Assembly (NCBI GenBank): GCA_910577665.1
Contig: CAJTOJ010000001.1
Location: 1-64,000 of the forward strand
Length of the DNA stretch: 64,000 nucleotides
Reading direction: 5' to 3'
Source: an uncultured Acetatifactor sp.
Lineage (GTDB): Bacteria > Bacillota > Clostridia > Lachnospirales > Lachnospiraceae
The number at the start of each line of letters is the position of its first letter. The stretch's first letter is position 1. Position numbers and translations under genes: made by a program. The notes beneath the pieces were generated by a model, which searched no databases, was not told the origin of the DNA, and worked only from the letters and a program-made list of their open reading frames with translations. Below, one piece after another: positions 43,740 to 52,504 of this stretch.

Positions 43740-46178
43740 ATGAGGACGATTGCACTGCATCTGAACCGGGTGGAAGACTTGCTTTTGGCTTTTTCCTGGG
43801 AGAAGGAAGAGGATGCCACCAGCAAGCTGTTCTGGTCAGACCGGTATTCGGAGACCATGACATACAAGTGTGTCTATGAGGGAGACGGGAATCAGTATAC
43901 CCTGCAAAAGGCCACCCATGTGCCTCACTATGTGAAGGTGGAACTGTGGAAACAGGGGGAGAAGATTGCAGAGAGTAGTCCTCTGAAGACGCCTGTAAAG
44001 AAGGTATGGAAGGAACAGCTGGAGAAACTGGGCCGTGGCCTGATAGCCATCAAGACAGAAGACGGAGTGTTCCTGGGATGGCGTATGTACCTTTGGGAGG
44101 CCACCGGGTACACCCAAACAGGCATGAGCGGCACGGATTATGTGGTATATAAGAATGGACAGAAGCTGGCACTTGTTACGGACAGCACCAATTATTTAGA
44201 CAGGACAGGCACCCTGGAAGATGTGTATGCGGTGGCAGCCCTGAGCAGCGGGGCTGAAGGGAATCCACAGGAGGAGCAGGCCTGCCAGCCGGTGGCAGTG
44301 CATCCCCAGGCCTACATAGAGCTTCCCCTGCAGGTGCCGGAAGGAGGGGTCACTCCTGCGGGGGAGGTTTATACCTACAGTGCCAATGACATGAGCGTGG
44401 GAGACGTGGATGGAGACGGAGAATATGAATTCTTTGTCAAATGGGATCCCTCCAATTCCCATGATGTGTCCATCAAGGGATACACAGGGAATTGTCTACT
44501 GGACTGTTACAAACTTTCCGGCAGACTGCTGTGGCGTCTGGACATGGGGGTAAATATCCGGGCTGGTGCCCACTATACCCAGTTTATGGTATATGATTTT
44601 GACGGGGACGGAAAGGCGGAGATGTCGGTGAAGACAGCCCCGGGCACCTGTATGACAATCTATAAGGAAAACGGCAGTGTGGAAAGTGTGCGGTATATCA
44701 CTTTGCCGCAGGAGGATGTGCAAAAGGGTATTACTCACCAGGACAATTATGTGTGTAGTGCCCAGGACTATTATGAGCACATTGTGGAGATGTTCCAGCA
44801 GTGGCACACCTATCCGGAGGTGGTAAGCGGAAGGTGGCCGGCTACTTTGGAGGAATGTTTTCATATAGAACCCAGGTACTCCTATCCCTTGTCTGATACA
44901 GATGCAAGGGCCTTGGCAGACTTTTTCATGGATGAGTATGCACCTTCCCGGAGTCCGAAAAATGAATTGCGGAAATTTGAAGGATTTATCTACCAGGGGC
45001 CGGAGTATCTGACCATGTTCGGCGGGGATGGAGCCGAACTGGAGACCATACCTTTCCCTCATCCCAGGGAGGACGATGGACTGCGCTGGGGGGATTATGC
45101 CATGAAACGCATTGAACCCTGCAACCGGGTGGACCGGTTCCTTTCGGGGGTGGCTTACCTGGACGGAGAGCGTCCTTATCTGATCATCTGCAGGGGGTAC
45201 TATACCAGAACTACTGTGGTGGCTTATGATTTCTTTGAGGGGAAGCATAGGGTGAGATTCGATATCGACAGTGGCCATGTGCCCATGGACAATCCTTTCT
45301 GGGCAAGTCCTCACGGAGAAGCAGGCACGGATCCCGTGTACGGCTGCCTGGCAGGGCAGGGCAACCACAGCCTGTCCACGGCAGACTTAGACGGGGATGG
45401 CTGCCAGGAGATTATCTACGGTGCTGCCGCCATTGACCATGACGGAAGTGTGCTGTATTCCTCGGAGGATGTACTGCCAGATGGGAAGACTGTAGCGCGT
45501 CTGGGGCATGGGGATGCCATGCATGTGGCTGTGATCGACCCTGACAGGCCGGGTTTCCAGATCTTCAATGTGTTTGAAGGGGCCAGCGCTGTGCCTTATG
45601 GCTGGGCCCTCCGGGACGGGGAGACCGGGGAAGTACTTTTCGGGGAGTATGCTGAGGAGGATCTGGGACGCTGCATGATCGGGGATGTGAGTCCCGGAGT
45701 GCGGGGCTTAAGTGTCTGGGTCAAGGAGATGTATGACTGCAAGGGTAATCGGCTGCCGGACAAGGTCATGGGAACCAACCAGAGCATCCGGTTTGCCGCA
45801 GATCTGACTACCCAGATCACAGATGGTGTGGATTATATCCATGGGAGACATACTGGTGTGGTGGGAGACAATACCCACGGTGTGATGCTGGCACCGGAGG
45901 GGACGCTGACCAACAATGGTACCAAGGGGAATCCTTGTCTGGTGGCAGATATTTTTGGGGATTTCAGGGAAGAACTGCTGCTTCGTACCCAGGACAGCAG
46001 TGCCATCCGCATCTATACAGGGCTGGAGATCAGCCATCATAAGCTGTTTACGCTGATGCATGACACCATGTACCGGACGGGCATCGCCTGGCAGAACAAT
46101 TGCTACAACCAGCCCTGCTACACGAAATTTTATTATGCCAGCGATATGGATTTCTCACAGGTGCTGCCATATCTGTAA
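43740..46178 (+). CDS. Rhamnogalacturonan lyase, polysaccharide lyase family 11
   Basis: An 812-residue PL11 lyase cutting the rhamnose-galacturonic acid backbone by beta-elimination. Family hallmarks: YSANDMSVGDVDGDGEYEFFVKWDPSNSHD, RLDMGVNIRAGAHYTQFMVYDFDGDGKAEM and SLSTADLDGDGCQEIIYGAAAIDHDG; the repeated DxDGDG loops bind calcium in the beta-propeller. The N-terminal 200 residues include a fibronectin-like module. No signal peptide is present, so it should act inside the cell, like Bacillus YesX rather than secreted YesW. ATG 43740 has GGGG 7 bases upstream. It heads a unit with the next two enzymes. Confidence 0.92.
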   Translation: MRTIALHLNRVEDLLLAFSWEKEEDATSKLFWSDRYSETMTYKCVYEGDGNQYTLQKATHVPHYVKVELWKQGEKIAESSPLKTPVKKVWKEQLEKLGRGLIAIKTEDGVFLGWRMYLWEATGYTQTGMSGTDYVVYKNGQKLALVTDSTNYLDRTGTLEDVYAVAALSSGAEGNPQEEQACQPVAVHPQAYIELPLQVPEGGVTPAGEVYTYSANDMSVGDVDGDGEYEFFVKWDPSNSHDVSIKGYTGNCLLDCYKLSGRLLWRLDMGVNIRAGAHYTQFMVYDFDGDGKAEMSVKTAPGTCMTIYKENGSVESVRYITLPQEDVQKGITHQDNYVCSAQDYYEHIVEMFQQWHTYPEVVSGRWPATLEECFHIEPRYSYPLSDTDARALADFFMDEYAPSRSPKNELRKFEGFIYQGPEYLTMFGGDGAELETIPFPHPREDDGLRWGDYAMKRIEPCNRVDRFLSGVAYLDGERPYLIICRGYYTRTTVVAYDFFEGKHRVRFDIDSGHVPMDNPFWASPHGEAGTDPVYGCLAGQGNHSLSTADLDGDGCQEIIYGAAAIDHDGSVLYSSEDVLPDGKTVARLGHGDAMHVAVIDPDRPGFQIFNVFEGASAVPYGWALRDGETGEVLFGEYAEEDLGRCMIGDVSPGVRGLSVWVKEMYDCKGNRLPDKVMGTNQSIRFAADLTTQITDGVDYIHGRHTGVVGDNTHGVMLAPEGTLTNNGTKGNPCLVADIFGDFREELLLRTQDSSAIRIYTGLEISHHKLFTLMHDTMYRTGIAWQNNCYNQPCYTKFYYASDMDFSQVLPYL

Positions 46179-46303
46179 AGGTTACGGGGCAGCACCAGCC
46201 CGTGACAGGCAACCTGTAAAGTGACGGGTAACCTGCAAAATAGCAATCCAGCCAGAGCGTGTAAATGGAAAAATCATAAAAATAACCCACAGGAGGGAAC
46301 AGG

Positions 46304-49300
46304 ATGTACCTATCTATGGCAGGGGAGTGGAAGATCTCCCTGGAAGCAGAGGAAGGCATGCAACAGGGAACGATTGCTCTTCCCGGTATCCTGCAGGGGG
46401 CCGGATATGGGAATCCCATCACAAGGGATACGCCATGGGTCAGCAGCCTCCATGACGGCTTCTGGTACCAACAGGAGCCTTACCAGTATGCACAGGGAGA
46501 GGGACAGGTGAATGTCCCTTTCCTGTCTCAGCCCCCGCGGCATTTTTTGGGGAAAGCTTACTATGAGAGAACTTTTGTGGTAACAGGATCACCCGCAGGA
46601 AATACTATCGGGAAGGCCTGGGCAGGAGAGCCGGGCAGTGACCAGGAATGGTACTTTTTCGCGGAACTGGCCAGGTGGCGTTCCACGGTATGGGTAGACG
46701 GTGTAGAATGCGGAAGCTGCTGTAGCCTGTGTACCCCTCATGAGATCAAGCTGGGCAGGCTCGCGGCAGGGGAACATCGTATCAGGGTGTGTATGGACAC
46801 GGCCATGCAATATCCCTACAGGCCGGATGGCCACGGGGTATCGGATGCCCTGGGTGCCACATGGAATGGTATGGCCGGGGAGATCGCCCTGTATACGGAA
46901 TCTGTACACAGAGAGCGGATACAGGCCAGGCAGGAGTATGCCAGGATCCATGTAAGGAGGGTGGAAGCGGAAGGAGGACGGTTCCTGGTGGATGGTCAGC
47001 CGGTCTATTTCAGGGCCACCCATTTCGGCGGGGAGTACCCCCTTACCGGTTATCCTGTCACGGAAGTAAGCTGGTGGCAGAATAAGATGAAGATCATAAA
47101 GGAATGGGGGCTGAATGCCATCCGTTTTCATTCCTGCTGTCCTCCGGAGGCGGCTTTTTGTGCTGCCGACAGGGAGGATATCTATCTGTTGGTGGAATGC
47201 GGCATGTGGAATGACTTTGCCAATGGGGAGAGGGGGCAGGAGATGGCTGGGGTGCTCCGGGAGGAGAGCAGGCGGATCCTGGACTTTTTCGGACATCATC
47301 CCTCCTTCCTGTTCTTCTCTTCCGGCAATGAACCGGGTGGGGACTGGTATGAGTCCTTGACAGCCTGGGTGGAAGAAATCCGGGAATACGACAGGCAGCT
47401 TGGCTATGAGGGAAGAAGGCTCTATACGGCGCAGTCGGGATGGCATTATCCAATGCCACCTTCCCAGATAGAGGGGACGGACTTTATCTATTTCCATCGT
47501 TCCGGGTATGGGCCTTACAGAGGAGGTACCATCCGCAATCCCCTGGGATGGAAAGGAAAGACTTACAGTCCTTCCCTGGAAGGGGTGCAAAAACCTGTCA
47601 TCTGCCATGAACTGGGACAGTGGTGCGCCTATCCGGATTTTGCAGTCATAGACAAGTTCAAGGGGTACCTGCATCCTGGCAATTATCTGGTATTCCGGGA
47701 GAATGCCAGGGCAAAGGGACTGCTTGGCTACAACAGGGAATTTGTGACATGTACCGGGGAGAACCAGCTTAGGCTCTACAAAGAAGAACTGGAAGCAAAT
47801 TTCCGGACCAGGGAGTTACAGGGTTTCGAACTTCTGGATCTGCACGACTACCTGGGACAGGGCACCGCAGTGGTAGGGTTCCTGGATGCCTTCTGGGAGA
47901 ATAAGGGATATGCCAGGCCGGAGCAGTTCAGGTGTTTCTGTCAGGATACAGTGATCCTGGCAGTCTGCCGGTCTTATGTGTGGAAGAACACGGAGCAGGC
48001 GGTGATCCCTCTATGGGTCTGTCATTATGGAAGGGAAGACCTAAAAGAGGGTGTGCTGTGCTGGAAGGTAGTCCAGGAATCCGGTAAGAGCTATTCTGCC
48101 GGGATAGATGGCCCGGACGGGAATGGCAGCAGATCCGGGAATCCGGGGAAGCCGCAGGTTCTGTATCAGGGGGAACTGTCCTGTGGGGAGATAGCCCGGG
48201 GCGGCAATACCCTGGCAGGGGAAATCATACTGTCCTTCGATGACATACAGGAAAATGTCTGGTTACGGCTGGAAGTCTGGCTGGAGATCCGTAAGCAGGA
48301 GAATCAGGAACTGGGATCCTGGGAACGGATATCTGTCATAAGCCGGAATAGCTGGCCTCTACATGTATTTGCGGCATCCGGTACAGGGGCAGATACGGGC
48401 AGTGACCATCCGAATGCAGACACCATTTTCTGCTATACCAAAAGCTGGCAGGAGGCGAAGGCGGCCCTGGCCCAGGGAGGTGCTGTGGTGTATACGCCTT
48501 ATCTTGGGGATCTTGACTATGACTGCCCGCCCCTGTCCATGAAAAATGTGTTCTGGAACGGACAGATGGGACCTTCCTGGGGGCGTTCTCTGGGACTGGT
48601 GGTCCAGGACGCCCATCCGATCTTCTCCCATTTCCCTACAGGGCATTCCGGGGGATGGCAGTGGGAGGATATCCTGGAGCATGCCAGGGGAATCTGTATG
48701 GAAGGGATGGAAGGAATAGAGCCAATTGTGCGTCCGGTGGATGACTGGAACAGGAATCTGTCCCTGGGGCTGATATTCGAAGCCAGGGTGCTCTCCGGGA
48801 AGCTGCTGGTAGTTTCAGCAGACCTGGAGGGGACATTTGAGGACAGACCTGCTGCCTATTCCTTGAAGCAGGCCATTTTGCAGTATACGGCATCGGCGGC
48901 TTTTTCTCCTGGGGTAGTCCTGGAACCAGCCAGCCTGGAGGAGAGGCTGTTTCCCGTACACCGCATGGAAATGCTGACGGAGACAGTATATTATGGGGAG
49001 GATGCCACCGTACAGGGCGGGGAAGCCCTGGTGACGCCAGATCCGGGTACCAGTGTCAGAATCTGCCAGCAGGCATTCCCTATCCATGTGACGGTGCGCC
49101 TAAAATCTCCTGCGGAGGTGGCCGGGGTCCTGTATGTGCCGGGACAGCGGGATAGAATGACGGAGGGGATGGCGCGGGAGTACGGTATTTTTTACCGGGA
49201 TGTGCAGTCGGGCCAGATGCGTCTTGGGGCGGCGGGCTGTTTCCCTAATACCAGAAGACAGCAGAAGGTATTGTTTGAAGAGACTGTACTGACGGATGTG

Positions 49301-49531
49301 ATAGAATGCAGGATATATTCTGCCTACGGGTGTGAATGCAGGTGGGGCTGGCAGGCCACGGGAGCGGGATGGAAATGGATGTGGCAGCCCAAAAAGGTGG
49401 TGGCGCAGCTGGCAGGCCTGCATGTGCTTAGTCCCAAGGATCTGGCAGGGGATGGGTATGGAACGGCCTCAGGGGATATCCTGTTCTGGAACCAGGAACA
49501 GAAATCGGCTACAAAGGAGATTGAAGGATGA
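46304..49531 (+). CDS. Glycoside hydrolase family 2-like enzyme
   Basis: A 1075-residue enzyme with the GH2 plan: a jelly-roll sugar-binding domain (WYFFAELARWRSTVWVDGVECG, LGRLAAGEHRIRVCMDTAMQYP), an Ig-like domain, and a TIM barrel starting FLVDGQPVYFRATHFGGEYPLTGYP. The likely acid/base is Glu343 in SSGNEPGGDWYE and the likely nucleophile is Glu436 in VICHELGQWCAYPDF, though the latter is less certain. The long C-terminal part (from about residue 560) has beta-rich domains. No signal peptide. Between two rhamnogalacturonan lyases, its substrate is probably a galactosyl, arabinosyl or rhamnosyl side chain. GGAGGG precedes the ATG; its stop overlaps the next start. Confidence 0.75.
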   Translation: MYLSMAGEWKISLEAEEGMQQGTIALPGILQGAGYGNPITRDTPWVSSLHDGFWYQQEPYQYAQGEGQVNVPFLSQPPRHFLGKAYYERTFVVTGSPAGNTIGKAWAGEPGSDQEWYFFAELARWRSTVWVDGVECGSCCSLCTPHEIKLGRLAAGEHRIRVCMDTAMQYPYRPDGHGVSDALGATWNGMAGEIALYTESVHRERIQARQEYARIHVRRVEAEGGRFLVDGQPVYFRATHFGGEYPLTGYPVTEVSWWQNKMKIIKEWGLNAIRFHSCCPPEAAFCAADREDIYLLVECGMWNDFANGERGQEMAGVLREESRRILDFFGHHPSFLFFSSGNEPGGDWYESLTAWVEEIREYDRQLGYEGRRLYTAQSGWHYPMPPSQIEGTDFIYFHRSGYGPYRGGTIRNPLGWKGKTYSPSLEGVQKPVICHELGQWCAYPDFAVIDKFKGYLHPGNYLVFRENARAKGLLGYNREFVTCTGENQLRLYKEELEANFRTRELQGFELLDLHDYLGQGTAVVGFLDAFWENKGYARPEQFRCFCQDTVILAVCRSYVWKNTEQAVIPLWVCHYGREDLKEGVLCWKVVQESGKSYSAGIDGPDGNGSRSGNPGKPQVLYQGELSCGEIARGGNTLAGEIILSFDDIQENVWLRLEVWLEIRKQENQELGSWERISVISRNSWPLHVFAASGTGADTGSDHPNADTIFCYTKSWQEAKAALAQGGAVVYTPYLGDLDYDCPPLSMKNVFWNGQMGPSWGRSLGLVVQDAHPIFSHFPTGHSGGWQWEDILEHARGICMEGMEGIEPIVRPVDDWNRNLSLGLIFEARVLSGKLLVVSADLEGTFEDRPAAYSLKQAILQYTASAAFSPGVVLEPASLEERLFPVHRMEMLTETVYYGEDATVQGGEALVTPDPGTSVRICQQAFPIHVTVRLKSPAEVAGVLYVPGQRDRMTEGMAREYGIFYRDVQSGQMRLGAAGCFPNTRRQQKVLFEETVLTDVIECRIYSAYGCECRWGWQATGAGWKWMWQPKKVVAQLAGLHVLSPKDLAGDGYGTASGDILFWNQEQKSATKEIEG

Positions 49532-52200
49532 GATTACATGCATTGGAGCAAGGAAGGCACTTTGGATACACCACTTTTGGCTGTATGTGGAAGCAGGGGG
49601 AATGCCGGGAGGATACCACCTACATCTGTACGGCGGAAGGGGAAGACGGGAATGTACAGGAGGTACCGGTCCAGTCCAGGGTCACGGCCTATTGGCCGGA
49701 CGGCACTGTGAAATGGACGGCCCACACCGGGGATGCAGCCAGGCTTGGGGACAAGATCCAGGTGCAACCGGGAGTAGCAGCCCCCTGCAGGGAAGGAATC
49801 CGGTACCAGGAGACAGAAGAGGAGTTGATCCTGCAGGCTGGGACGGTCCTGGTAAAGATCCGGAAAGGGGGCAGCCGTCTTTTCGAGACTGTGGAGCAAA
49901 AGGGAAAGGTCTGCCTGGAAGCCGGGGAGGCAGTACTGCTTTTAGAGAAACCAGTGCAGGTTCAGGGGCTTCCTGGAAAGATAAAGAAGGAGTATCAAGG
50001 GCTTGTGGAACAGGTGACTTTGGAAGAGCGCGGCTTCCTGCGGGCCATTGTCCGGTATGACGGCATTCATGTGTCAAAGGATGGAGAGCGGAAGATATCT
50101 TTTGTGATCCGGATGGAAGTGGGATACCAGAATCCGAACCTAAAATTTACCCACACCTTTCTCTACGATGGAGATGAGAACCAGGACTTTCTAAAGGGAC
50201 TGGGTATCCGTTTCCAGTCTCCCCTGGCGGGGGCATTATACAACCGCCATGTGAAATTCACCGGGGACCACGGCGTGTTCCATGAGACCCTGGTGCCGCT
50301 GACTTCCTGGCGTCCCAGGGTCCCGGAGGAAATCTACCGGCGCCAGATGGCAGGGGAAAAACTGCTCCTGGAAGGAACAGACAAGGAAATTGTGGATAAG
50401 GTGCTCCAGGATGTGCCTTACTGGAGCGAATATGACCTGTGCCAGGACAGTGTGAGCCACTTTGGTATCCGGAAGAAGCAGTGGGGGGATCATCTGTGTG
50501 CCATTGACTGTCTTCATGGGGTACATACGGCAGGCAGTGCTGCCTTTGGTTCGGAATCTGGATCTGTGATGGTGGCGGTCCGAGACTTCTGGGAGAAGTA
50601 TCCCTCCGGCATCACTTTCCAGGGACTGGAGGGAGAGGAGGCGGCCTGCACCCTCTGGTTCTGGTCTCCTGGAGCACCAGCCATGGATTTCAGGCATTAT
50701 GCGGACAGGGGATACAATCAGGTCTGTTATGAGGGCTATGACTACAAGGGGGCTGACCCGGTAGGCATTGCCTGTACCAACGAATGTGCCATTTCCTTTT
50801 CGGGGGACATGATCCCGGCAGATGGGGAGGTGGAGGCATTTGCCGCCATGGTAAACCATCCGCCTGTGTATGTGGGCACACCCCGGTTTTACCATGAAAT
50901 GCGTGCCTTCGGTTACTGGTCCCTGCCCTCCTATGAGACGGAGATGGAGAGGTGGCTGGAAGGGCAGCTGGAGGCGGCTTTTGCCTTCTACAGCAATGAG
51001 GTGGAGCAGCGCGGGTGGTATGGCATGTTCAATTACGGGGATGTGATGCACACCTATGACGGTATGCGCCATGAATGGAAATACGACATCGGTGGATTCG
51101 CCTGGGACAATACGGAACTGGTGCCTACCCTGTGGCTGTGGCAGTATTTCCTGCACACAGGCCGGGCAGATGTGTTCCGGATGGCAGAGCGGCTGTCCCG
51201 GCATACCTCTGAAGTGGATGTGTATCATATGGGAAAGTATAAGGGACTTGGTTCCCGGCACAATGTGCGCCACTGGGGCTGTCCCTGCAAGGAGGCCAGG
51301 ATCGCCATGGCTTCCCACCACAGGTATTACTATTATCTCACTGGAGACCGCCGGATGGAGGATATTTTCGAGGAACTGAAGGACAATGAGTACAGCTTCC
51401 TGAACAAGGATCCATTGGGAGACTTTTTTGATAAGAAGGACATGGTATATCCCAGCCATGCCAGGAGCGGGCCGGACTGGTCTTCCCTGTGTTCCAACTG
51501 GATGACCCGCTGGGAGCGGTTCAACGATACCAGATACCGGGACAAGATCCTTACAGGCATAGAGGATCTGAAAAAGGCACCTTTGAAGCTGGTGAGCGGA
51601 CCGGATTTTGAATTTGACCCTGCTACCTGCCACCTGCGCTACATCGGGGAACGGACCACAGGGGGATGCCATCTCCAGGTCTGCATGGGGGCGCCGGCTG
51701 TGTGGACGGAAATGGCAGATCTTCTGGGGGATGAGGAGTGGAAGCGCATGATTGCGGACCTGGGCCGTTTCTACTATCTGCCCCGCCGGGAACAGATCCA
51801 GGAATCCGGCGGACTGATCGGGGACCGGGAATTTACCCTGCCCCTGCTGGCAGCGGCGGTGGCTGCTTATGGGGCCTGGTACCTGCAAGATGAAGTGCTG
51901 GCAGAGCGCACCTGGCGGGTGCTGCTGCAGGCGCTGCTGAAAGCCCCGGAGGAGGATCTGGAGAACGGGACAGATGCGGGAGAGAGCCTGGAAGGCTTTG
52001 ACGGTGTTCTGGAACTGGAGAACACAGGCAACCAGGCCCTGCTGCGGGAGATCCCCTGGGTGACCACGAATTTCACGGCTCAGTTTTGCCTGAATACCAT
52101 CATGGCCCTGGATTTTATCCGGGAACAGCTACCGGCTACCATGCAGGAGGCCAGAAGACTGGCAGCTTCGGGGGATGGGGAGATGCACCATAAGGCATAG
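49528..52200 (+). CDS. YetA-like exo-rhamnogalacturonan lyase (PL26 type)
   Basis: An 890-residue protein resembling the PcRGLX/YetA family. The N-terminal RIFT-barrel part has VPVQSRVTAYWPDGTVKWTAHTGDA; the middle has DGMRHEWKYDIGGFAWDNTELVPTLWLWQYFLHTGR and GLGSRHNVRHWGCPCKEARIA, an alpha/alpha-barrel. Family members release disaccharides from the end of rhamnogalacturonan-I by beta-elimination. In Bacillus, yetA lies beside lplABCD, the same importer family found here. No signal peptide, so cytosolic. It overlaps the GH2 gene by four bases (ATGA). A hairpin terminator follows. Confidence 0.78.
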   Translation: MRLHALEQGRHFGYTTFGCMWKQGECREDTTYICTAEGEDGNVQEVPVQSRVTAYWPDGTVKWTAHTGDAARLGDKIQVQPGVAAPCREGIRYQETEEELILQAGTVLVKIRKGGSRLFETVEQKGKVCLEAGEAVLLLEKPVQVQGLPGKIKKEYQGLVEQVTLEERGFLRAIVRYDGIHVSKDGERKISFVIRMEVGYQNPNLKFTHTFLYDGDENQDFLKGLGIRFQSPLAGALYNRHVKFTGDHGVFHETLVPLTSWRPRVPEEIYRRQMAGEKLLLEGTDKEIVDKVLQDVPYWSEYDLCQDSVSHFGIRKKQWGDHLCAIDCLHGVHTAGSAAFGSESGSVMVAVRDFWEKYPSGITFQGLEGEEAACTLWFWSPGAPAMDFRHYADRGYNQVCYEGYDYKGADPVGIACTNECAISFSGDMIPADGEVEAFAAMVNHPPVYVGTPRFYHEMRAFGYWSLPSYETEMERWLEGQLEAAFAFYSNEVEQRGWYGMFNYGDVMHTYDGMRHEWKYDIGGFAWDNTELVPTLWLWQYFLHTGRADVFRMAERLSRHTSEVDVYHMGKYKGLGSRHNVRHWGCPCKEARIAMASHHRYYYYLTGDRRMEDIFEELKDNEYSFLNKDPLGDFFDKKDMVYPSHARSGPDWSSLCSNWMTRWERFNDTRYRDKILTGIEDLKKAPLKLVSGPDFEFDPATCHLRYIGERTTGGCHLQVCMGAPAVWTEMADLLGDEEWKRMIADLGRFYYLPRREQIQESGGLIGDREFTLPLLAAAVAAYGAWYLQDEVLAERTWRVLLQALLKAPEEDLENGTDAGESLEGFDGVLELENTGNQALLREIPWVTTNFTAQFCLNTIMALDFIREQLPATMQEARRLAASGDGEMHHKA

Positions 52201-52220
52201 GAACCTGCAAAAGAATATGC

Positions 52221-52251
52221 AAAAAGAGCCTTGGTACTCCCAAGGCTCTTT
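52221..52251 (-). terminator. Terminator of tRNA-Ala, possibly bidirectional
   Basis: AAAGAGCCTTGG (52223-52234) pairs perfectly with CCAAGGCTCTTT (52240-52251). On the minus strand the stem ends in a run of T, so it ends the tRNA transcript; on the plus strand it may also end the YetA-like transcript. Confidence 0.85.
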
Positions 52252-52254
52252 CCA

Positions 52255-52327
52255 TGGAGCATATGGGATTCGAACCCACGGCCTCAACAATGCGAATGTT
52301 GCGCGCTCCCAACTGCGCTAATGCCCC
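52255..52327 (-). tRNA. tRNA-Ala (anticodon CGC)
   Basis: Minus-strand sequence GGGGCATTAGCGC... folds as a 73-base tRNA without encoded CCA. Acceptor GGGGCAT/ATGCTCC contains the alanine-identity G3-U70 pair, the anticodon stem is CAACA/TGTTG with loop TTCGCAT (anticodon CGC), and the T loop is TTCGAAT. It reads GCG codons. Confidence 0.95.
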
Positions 52328-52336
52328 ATGTATTTC

Positions 52337-52364
52337 AGTATAGCACAATTTTTCCAAATTGCAA
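52337..52364 (-). promoter_or_regulatory. Promoter of tRNA-Ala
   Basis: On the minus strand: TTGCAA (52359-52364), 16-bp spacer, TATACT (complement of 52337-52342), 9 bases before the mature 5' end. Confidence 0.65.
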
Positions 52365-52422
52365 TAGATCTGGAGAAGAAAAGAGCCATAGTACAACAGT
52401 AACATAGATGCTGCCAAAGTAG

Positions 52423-52451
52423 TTGACAGTCTGGTATAGATGTGCTTTAAT
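52423..52451 (+). promoter_or_regulatory. Promoter of the hydrogenase-relQ unit
   Basis: TTGACA (52423-52428), 17-bp spacer, TTTAAT (52446-52451), about 54 bases before the hydrogenase start codon. Confidence 0.7.
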
Positions 52452-52504
52452 GGAAAGAGATCTTTGTTAAAAAAATATCATTCCCATGGGAAAGGTGGAG
52501 ACAT

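Noticed and set aside
50236..51888. 550-codon open frame opposite the YetA-like gene
   Set aside because: Antisense shadow created by codon bias; the plus strand carries conserved motifs.
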